Source of the DNA: CAZABG01 sp964460985
GTDB lineage: Bacteria > Chlamydiota > Chlamydiia > Chlamydiales > Parachlamydiaceae
DNA length: 63,786 bases
Reading direction: 5' to 3'
NCBI GenBank assembly: GCA_964460985.1
Contig: CAYWQX010000009.1
Coordinates: 1 to 63,786 of the forward strand
Shown here: in pieces, positions 59,563 through 63,786 of the stretch
Numbering within the stretch: the stretch's first letter is position 1
Layout: each line of letters starts with the position of its first letter
Notes under the pieces: generated by a model
The model's input: only the letters and a program-made list of their open reading frames with translations
Database searches by the model: none
Told to the model about the DNA's origin: nothing
Translations under genes and position numbers: made by a program

Positions 59563-59975
59563 TATTCTTCCATGGGGATGGTGGCTTCGAACACATCTTT
59601 TGTGCAAAACACTGGGATGTTATTCATCAAAGCTAAGGAGATCGCATCAGATGGTCTGCAATCGATTTCAACGACCTGTTTGAGGGCCCCCTGATTTAAT
59701 TCCAAAAACAGACGGGCATAGTACACGGTATCTCTTAAGTCGTTGATAACAACTTGTTTAATACGGATGTCGAAACCTTTGAAGATATTAGAGATCAGAT
59801 CGTGGGTGAGCGGTCTTGGTTTTTCTGTGCCGGTTAAATACAGTTGCAGCGTTTTTCCTGTTTGAGCTTCAGTATAGATAGCAAACCGTTTGTCATAAGC
59901 ACCAAGGACGATCACGGTGTATGACCTTGTTTGCATGATCTTATCGAACGAAAGTTGAATAAGCTCTTGATTCAT
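59562..59975 (-). CDS. Bifunctional nuclease (BFN, DUF151) family protein
   Basis: A 137-residue member of the DUF151 family. The signature 'VEIDCRPSDAISLALMNNIPVF' is clear, with the family R-P-S-D-A core. Plant and some bacterial members have RNase and DNase activity; the chlamydial function is untested. It overlaps rpiA by 4 bp, so the two are co-translated. Confidence 0.92.
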   Translation of the reverse strand: MNQELIQLSFDKIMQTRSYTVIVLGAYDKRFAIYTEAQTGKTLQLYLTGTEKPRPLTHDLISNIFKGFDIRIKQVVINDLRDTVYYARLFLELNQGALKQVVEIDCRPSDAISLALMNNIPVFCTKDVFEATIPMEE

Positions 59976-60631
59976 AGGACCTGCGTTTTTCCGTCAGGAT
60001 AGCCGACAATAACCGTTTCTGCAAGATCAAAGAAAAGGCCGGTTTCTAGTACTCCAGGAATGCTTTTAAGAAATGAATCAAGTTCTTTAGCGTGAAGAAT
60101 GGGCAGGCTTCCTTTGATGTCTACCAGGAAATTCCCGTTATCGGATTTAGTGTTTCTTATGGTGGCTAAATACCCCAATTTTTCCAGATGTTTGACTGTT
60201 GCAAGGATGCCGAAAGGGAGCACTTCTAGAGGAAGTGCAAAAGCGCCTAATTCTTTTACCACTTTTTGAGAGTCTACGATTACAATCATTCTTTTGGACA
60301 TCGCGGCTACAATTTTTTCTCTTAATAGAGCGCCTCCGCCCCCTTTGATCATTTGCTTTTTGGAATCGATTTCGTCGGCGCCATCCACGGTAAGATCCAG
60401 TTCAGAGACCTTTTCAGGATCTAAAAGGGGAAGGCCGAATTGGCGCGCAAGATCAATTGTTTTTTGAGAGGAGGCGAGCCCCTCGATTCTAAGCCCCCGC
60501 TCTTTCAGCCCTTCAAGAAAGTAGAAGACAGTAGACCCTGTTCCAAGGCCTAGCCTCATTCCTTCTTGAACATAATCCACCGCTTTTAAGCCGGCCGCTT
60601 TTTTGCCCTGTTCTTTTTCTTGAGAATTCAT
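59972..60631 (-). CDS. rpiA: Ribose-5-phosphate isomerase A
   Basis: A 219-residue enzyme of the pentose phosphate pathway, interconverting ribose-5-phosphate and ribulose-5-phosphate. Signatures are 'LGLGTGSTVFYFLEGL', 'LDLTVDGADEIDS' and 'IKGGGGALLREKIVA', all complete. Start at 60631, only 12 bp from the divergent Nif3-like gene start at 60644. Length is standard. Confidence 0.97.
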   Translation of the reverse strand: MNSQEKEQGKKAAGLKAVDYVQEGMRLGLGTGSTVFYFLEGLKERGLRIEGLASSQKTIDLARQFGLPLLDPEKVSELDLTVDGADEIDSKKQMIKGGGGALLREKIVAAMSKRMIVIVDSQKVVKELGAFALPLEVLPFGILATVKHLEKLGYLATIRNTKSDNGNFLVDIKGSLPILHAKELDSFLKSIPGVLETGLFFDLAETVIVGYPDGKTQVL

Positions 60632-60643
60632 CGCCGTTTATTT

Positions 60644-61390
60644 ATGTTATTTAGTATGGTTAGCTTGAATGAACTTTTAAACGACTTGAATCTCTATCTG
60701 CAAGTCAATTTATTTGAAGATTTTTGCCCGAACGGACTTCAAATCGAAGGGAAGTCCGAGATCAAGAGGGTAGCACTCGCCGTGTCGGCCTCGCTTCATG
60801 TGATCGAGGAGGCTAAAAATTTCGATGCGTTGATTTGTCATCACGGCCTTTTCTGGAATAAAGACTCTTACGTCATCAAAGGGACGAAGAAAAAGAAGAT
60901 AAAGACGCTTCTCGAGAATGAATTGTCACTCATCGCTTATCATCTTCCTTTGGATGCCCATATCGAAGTAGGCAATAATTTCAAAGCAGCGCTCGATTTA
61001 GGATGGAGAGATCTTCAGCCTTTTGCTAAAATCGGAGTGAAAGGAACCTTTGATCCCATTTCCGTGAAAGATTTTCAAGAGAAGCTCGAGGCCTATTATG
61101 GACAACAAGCGCATGCTATTCTCGGGGGCAAAGAAAAAATCAGCTCCGCTGCGCTGATTTCGGGAGGAGCGCATCGTGAATTGCCTTATGCCAAAGAAAG
61201 CGGGGTAGAGGCTTTTATCACAGGTTCTTTCGATGAGCCTTCCTATCATCAGGCGCATGAAGAGAAAATACACTTTTTTGCCTGCGGACACGCAGCAACC
61301 GAAAAAGTGGGCATTCAAGCGCTCGGGAATTATATCCAAAAGAAATGGGGTGTTACGGTTAAGTTTTTGGACGAAAAGAACCCTTTTTAA
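60644..61390 (+). CDS. Nif3-like dinuclear metal centre protein
   Basis: A 248-residue (from ATG 60644; 60656 also possible) Nif3-family protein, related to GTP cyclohydrolase I type 2. Metal-ligand blocks are 'CPNGLQIEGKSEIKRVALAVS', 'DALICHHGLFW', 'AYHLPLDAH' and 'FACGHAATEKVGIQAL'. The start at 60620 (TTG) would overlap rpiA. It overlaps the end of the convergent small gene at 61359-61646 by 32 bp. Confidence 0.92.
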   Translation: MLFSMVSLNELLNDLNLYLQVNLFEDFCPNGLQIEGKSEIKRVALAVSASLHVIEEAKNFDALICHHGLFWNKDSYVIKGTKKKKIKTLLENELSLIAYHLPLDAHIEVGNNFKAALDLGWRDLQPFAKIGVKGTFDPISVKDFQEKLEAYYGQQAHAILGGKEKISSAALISGGAHRELPYAKESGVEAFITGSFDEPSYHQAHEEKIHFFACGHAATEKVGIQALGNYIQKKWGVTVKFLDEKNPF

Positions 61391-61646
61391 AATAGGTATC
61401 GATGACCATTTTCTTGATTCGAACGGTAGCTTTTTGCTCTTTGGCAGGGTGTTGATTGTGGTCGAATAGGACAATGGTCTTATCTTGCAGCTCGATTCTA
61501 GACTTATCCCGTTTCAGTTGTTTCTTGATGAGTTCGCTCGAACGAATCATGGCGGGAACAGAATACTTGTTATTTTGTTCCTCTACATGCTTTTGCAACC
61601 TTCTTCTCAAACGATTAATATCTGAGCTTTCGCGGGCAATAGACAT
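61359..61646 (-). CDS. Small basic protein, uncharacterised
   Basis: A 95-residue, Lys/Arg-rich protein with helical N-terminal half ('RLRRRLQKHVEEQNNKYS', 'SSELIKKQLKR') and a C-terminal strand part ('ELQDKTIVLFDHNQH'). No motif could be assigned. The N-terminal helices faintly recall Spo0E-like hairpins, but that is not convincing. Convergent with the Nif3-like gene and divergent from tyrS. Confidence 0.55.
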   Translation of the reverse strand: MSIARESSDINRLRRRLQKHVEEQNNKYSVPAMIRSSELIKKQLKRDKSRIELQDKTIVLFDHNQHPAKEQKATVRIKKMVIDTYFKKGSFRPKT

Positions 61647-61697
61647 ATTGTACCTCTAAATATTATTTAACTTGGATTCCCTATTGTTGTCTAGTTC

Positions 61698-61726
61698 TTG
61701 ACGAGAGGCAAAATCTCAGCTATCGT
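61698..61726 (+). promoter_or_regulatory. Predicted sigma-70 promoter of tyrS
   Basis: TTGACG (61698-61703) and TATCGT (61721-61726) are 17 bases apart. The -10 ends only 10 bases before ATG 61737, so the leader would be just a few bases, and no ribosome site is visible between them. Confidence 0.55.
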
Positions 61727-61736
61727 ATTCAATCTT

Positions 61737-62987
61737 ATGGAAAATATCGTCAAACAATTAAAAAGCCGCGGCTTTATCGATGCCGTTAGCGCTGAAGAAC
61801 TTCTGACTACAGATAAGCCGCTGACCGTCTACTGTGGCTTTGATCCGAGCGCAGATACCCTTCATGTCGGCAATTTAGTCCCTATCATGGGCCTTGCCTG
61901 GTTTAAAAAAGCAGGCCATAAAGTCGTCGCATTGGTAGGGGGAGCGACCGGGATGATCGGCGATCCTTCCGGAAAAAGCCAAGAAAGAAATTTACTGGAC
62001 GAAGAGACTATCCAAAAAAACTTGGTTGGAATTTCCAAAAATTTACGCCAGATCCTAGGGGATGATGTCACCATCGTCAACAATTACGACTGGTTCAAGG
62101 GGATTAGTTTTATCTCCTTCTTAAGAGATGTAGGCAAATACTTTAGAATGGGTCCGATGCTTTCGAAAGATAGCGTGAAAGGGAGAATGAACTCGGAAGA
62201 CGGGATGAGCTTTACCGAGTTTTGCTACCAGACTCTCCAAGGGTACGACTATCTTCATTTATATGAAAATTTTAAGGTGAATGTTCAAATCGGAGGCTCC
62301 GATCAGTGGGGTAATATCACAGCCGGAACCGATTTAATTCGCAAAGTGAAAGGCGAGGAAGCCTATGGGATCACGTTTCCCCTCCTTTTGAAGACGGATG
62401 GCACCAAATTCGGCAAGTCGGAAAAAGGGGCTATTTGGTTAAACCCTGACAGAGTAAGCCCTTACGAATTTTACCAGTATTTTATCAGGGTTGAAGACCA
62501 AGATGTCATTAAATTGATGAAGATGCTCACTTTTATGCCTCTTGAAGAGATTCAAGGGTATGAGGAGAAGCTCAAAAATGGCGTTGTGAATGAGGCTCAA
62601 AGGCGTTTAGCGGAAGAGGTTACACGTCTTGTGCATGGCCAGGAAGCTTTAGAGAACGCCTTAAAAATAACCGAGGCTGCGAAACCGGGCCATTCAATGA
62701 CCCTCGATTTAAAGACCCTTGAGCTTCTCGAAAATGAATTGAAACCAATTTTTTTTGATGCCTCATCGATCGGTCAAAAATTGGTCGATTTGATCGCAGA
62801 ATGGAAAATTCTTCCTAGCAAAGGCGAGGTCAAACGGTTCATTAAAAACCAAGGGTTAACCCTTAACAATGAAAAGGTTCCGGATGAATCCCGGGCTCTT
62901 CAAACAACCGATTTGATTGAAGGGAAATACCTTTTGATCGCGACCGGTAAAAAGAACAAATTTCTCCTAAGGTTGAAGAATAATTAA
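61737..62987 (+). CDS. tyrS: Tyrosyl-tRNA synthetase
   Basis: A 416-residue class I synthetase from ATG 61737. A TTG start at 61698 would add 13 residues and coincide with the -35 promoter element. The HIGH-like motif is 'DTLHVGNLVPIMG', the substrate site 'CGFDPSADT' and 'GSDQWGNITAGTDLI', and the KMSKS-like loop is 'KFGKSEKGAIWL'. The C-terminal about 70 residues ('EWKILPSKGEVKRFIKNQG') form the S4-like tRNA-binding domain. Confidence 0.97.
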   Translation: MENIVKQLKSRGFIDAVSAEELLTTDKPLTVYCGFDPSADTLHVGNLVPIMGLAWFKKAGHKVVALVGGATGMIGDPSGKSQERNLLDEETIQKNLVGISKNLRQILGDDVTIVNNYDWFKGISFISFLRDVGKYFRMGPMLSKDSVKGRMNSEDGMSFTEFCYQTLQGYDYLHLYENFKVNVQIGGSDQWGNITAGTDLIRKVKGEEAYGITFPLLLKTDGTKFGKSEKGAIWLNPDRVSPYEFYQYFIRVEDQDVIKLMKMLTFMPLEEIQGYEEKLKNGVVNEAQRRLAEEVTRLVHGQEALENALKITEAAKPGHSMTLDLKTLELLENELKPIFFDASSIGQKLVDLIAEWKILPSKGEVKRFIKNQGLTLNNEKVPDESRALQTTDLIEGKYLLIATGKKNKFLLRLKNN

Positions 62988-62996
62988 AAAATATTC

Positions 62997-63024
62997 TTGA
63001 AAGCAAAATCGCCTTCATTATTAT
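62997..63024 (+). promoter_or_regulatory. Predicted sigma-70 promoter of the HU/IHF gene
   Basis: TTGAAA (62997-63002) and TATTAT (63019-63024) are separated by 16 bases. They are followed about 90 bases later by GAGGAGAGGAG and ATG 63116. Confidence 0.5.
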
Positions 63025-63115
63025 GAGGAAACAACTTGCTTGAAAATGAGTTGGATACGAAAATGTGTCGCAACTCGCCTTATACCAATAACCTGAGGAG
63101 AGGAGTTTCTACAAT

Positions 63116-63448
63116 ATGTCAGTCTTGACAAAGCAGAATACGATGACTAAGAAGAAATTAATTCAGTCCATATCGCAGCAGAAAGGCATTCATCCTAATG
63201 ATGTGCGCCATGTGATCCAAGCCTTTTTGGACCATATGACCGATGCCCTTGCGGTGGGTGAAAGACTTGAATTCCGCGACTTCGGCGTGTTCGAAGTAGT
63301 TGAAAGAAAGCAGAAGATCGGAAGAAATCCTAAAAACGCAGCTGTTCCTATTGTGATTCCTGCCAGAAAAGCAGTGAAGTTCACTCCAGGCAAGAAAATG
63401 CGTAAATTGATCGAGACTCCAAGCGCTCATTCGCCTTACACTGCTTAA
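63116..63448 (+). CDS. HU/IHF family DNA-binding protein
   Basis: A 110-residue small nucleoid protein. After an N-terminal extension of nine residues (an alternative ATG is at 63143), the fold is 'TKKKLIQSISQQKGIHPNDV' then 'AFLDHMTDALAVGERLEFRDFGVFEVVERK', with the DNA-contact arm 'KQKIGRNPKNAAVPIVIPARKAVKFTPGKKMRKLI' broken up in the usual way (R-x-x-R-N-P and the P-x-x-x-x-x-x-F-x-P-G-K end). Chlamydiae have a single IHF/HU-like gene of this type (himD). It may bend DNA during the developmental cycle. Confidence 0.93.
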   Translation: MSVLTKQNTMTKKKLIQSISQQKGIHPNDVRHVIQAFLDHMTDALAVGERLEFRDFGVFEVVERKQKIGRNPKNAAVPIVIPARKAVKFTPGKKMRKLIETPSAHSPYTA

Positions 63449-63477
63449 TTCACTGCCTTCTCTCTCGAATCTCAGGT

Positions 63478-63505
63478 AAAAACCTCCCTAGTGGGAGGTT
63501 TTTTT
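63478..63505 (+). terminator. Intrinsic terminator of the HU/IHF gene
   Basis: Arms AAAAACCTCCC and GGGAGGTTTTT (63478-63488 and 63493-63503) form a perfect 11-bp stem with loop TAGT, with a T run at the end. Confidence 0.85.
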
Positions 63506-63526
63506 GTCATTTTTCTTTAAATTTAC

Positions 63527-63786
63527 AAGTCCCTATTCTGCTGCTCCCCCTCGCGCTAGCACCTGGAAACTTTCACAAGTCCCTATTCTGCCGCTAAACC
63601 CCTGCGCTTGCCCTTGCCCGTGCGCGTGCCCGCTTCCCTGGAAACTCCGGAAGTACCTATTCTGCTGCTCCCCCTCGCGCTAGCACCTGGAAACTTTCAC
63701 AAGTCCCTATTCTGCCGCTAAACCCCTGCGCTTGCCCTTGCCCGTGCGCGTGCCCGCTTCCCTGGAAACTCCGGAAGTACCTATTC
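63527..63786. repeat. GC-rich nested tandem repeat, 124-bp period (50 + 74)
   Basis: The element AAGTNCCTATTCTGCYGCT occurs at 63527, 63577, 63651 and 63701, and its first 12 bases again at 63775 before the window ends. Spacing alternates 50, 74, 50, 74, so the full unit is 124 bp and about 2.1 units are visible. Both sub-units end in CCTGGAAACT. The 74-bp sub-unit has an extra GC-rich stretch of short CCCTTGCCCGTGCGCG-like steps. The array is much richer in G and C than its surroundings, is non-coding as far as I can see, and runs off the window end. The second copy is nearly identical to the first. Confidence 0.93.

Noticed and set aside
61359..61646. Spo0E-like phosphatase
   Set aside because: The N-terminal helices recall the family only loosely (S-x-x-L), and the diagnostic S-Q-x-L-D motif is not present.
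61698..61736. TTG start for tyrS
   Set aside because: The added residues have no family match, and the TTG coincides with the predicted -35 element.
63527..63786. CRISPR array
   Set aside because: The intervening segments are themselves repeated (50 and 74 bp alternate exactly), so there are no unique spacers, and no cas-like gene is near.

Overview
The window looks like a chromosomal segment of a chlamydia-like (Parachlamydiales-type) obligate intracellular bacterium. The main support is the gene order pepF-groES-groEL, which is the order known from Chlamydia. The window also carries a Nif3-like protein, a small IHF/HU protein, chlamydial-looking beta-barrel outer-membrane proteins, and a large RHS protein, all in a moderately AT-rich genome. 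No species is claimed. The left edge cuts nuoG. The right edge lies inside a GC-rich tandem repeat, so the window may be a contig that ended there.

Region 1 (1-8060, +) holds the distal NADH dehydrogenase I operon nuoG(partial)HIJKLMN. Region 2 (8017-15330, -) holds two GNAT-like proteins and a tight activated-methyl-cycle operon. In transcription order that operon is ahcY, a MetE-N-like gene, a MetE-catalytic-domain gene, metK and an MTHFR-like gene. Region 3 (15381-21942, +) is a heme operon: hemC, hemD, hemL, hemE, a di-heme cytochrome c peroxidase, hemB and an atypical adenylate kinase. Region 4 (23008-27659, +) is a cytochrome bo3 quinol oxidase operon cyoABCDE with a good promoter. Nuo feeds electrons in, the Cyo enzyme passes them to oxygen, and the hem genes together with CyoE supply tetrapyrrole and heme O.

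Region 5 (27.7-43.7 kb) is accessory and envelope-rich. It has exported proteins, a kelch-like and a TolB-like propeller, three outer-membrane beta-barrels, a prolyl aminopeptidase-like hydrolase and a LuxR-type regulator. It also has a candidate 2H phosphoesterase, a GNAT protein, a DMT transporter, a DUF429 protein, a signal-peptide-bearing SDR, a DUF2905 protein and a glycosyltransferase. Region 6 (43.7-50.9 kb, -) is the most striking part. A 1678-residue secreted RHS/YD-repeat protein has a His-rich C-terminal domain that looks like a polymorphic toxin. It is followed at once by four paralogous small AT-rich genes, which I read as a poly-immunity array.

Region 7 (51-55.4 kb) has a membrane-protein gene remnant, a flavin monooxygenase with a DnaJ-like Cys motif, tRNA-Asn with promoter and terminator, and four small paralogs with a central His-x-His motif in an alternating B-A-B-A order. 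Region 8 (55.4-63.8 kb) is housekeeping: groEL and groES (with a CIRCE-like operator inside the end of pepF), pepF, ptsH, a bifunctional nuclease, rpiA, a Nif3-like gene, tyrS and an HU/IHF gene. It ends in a 124-bp tandem repeat.
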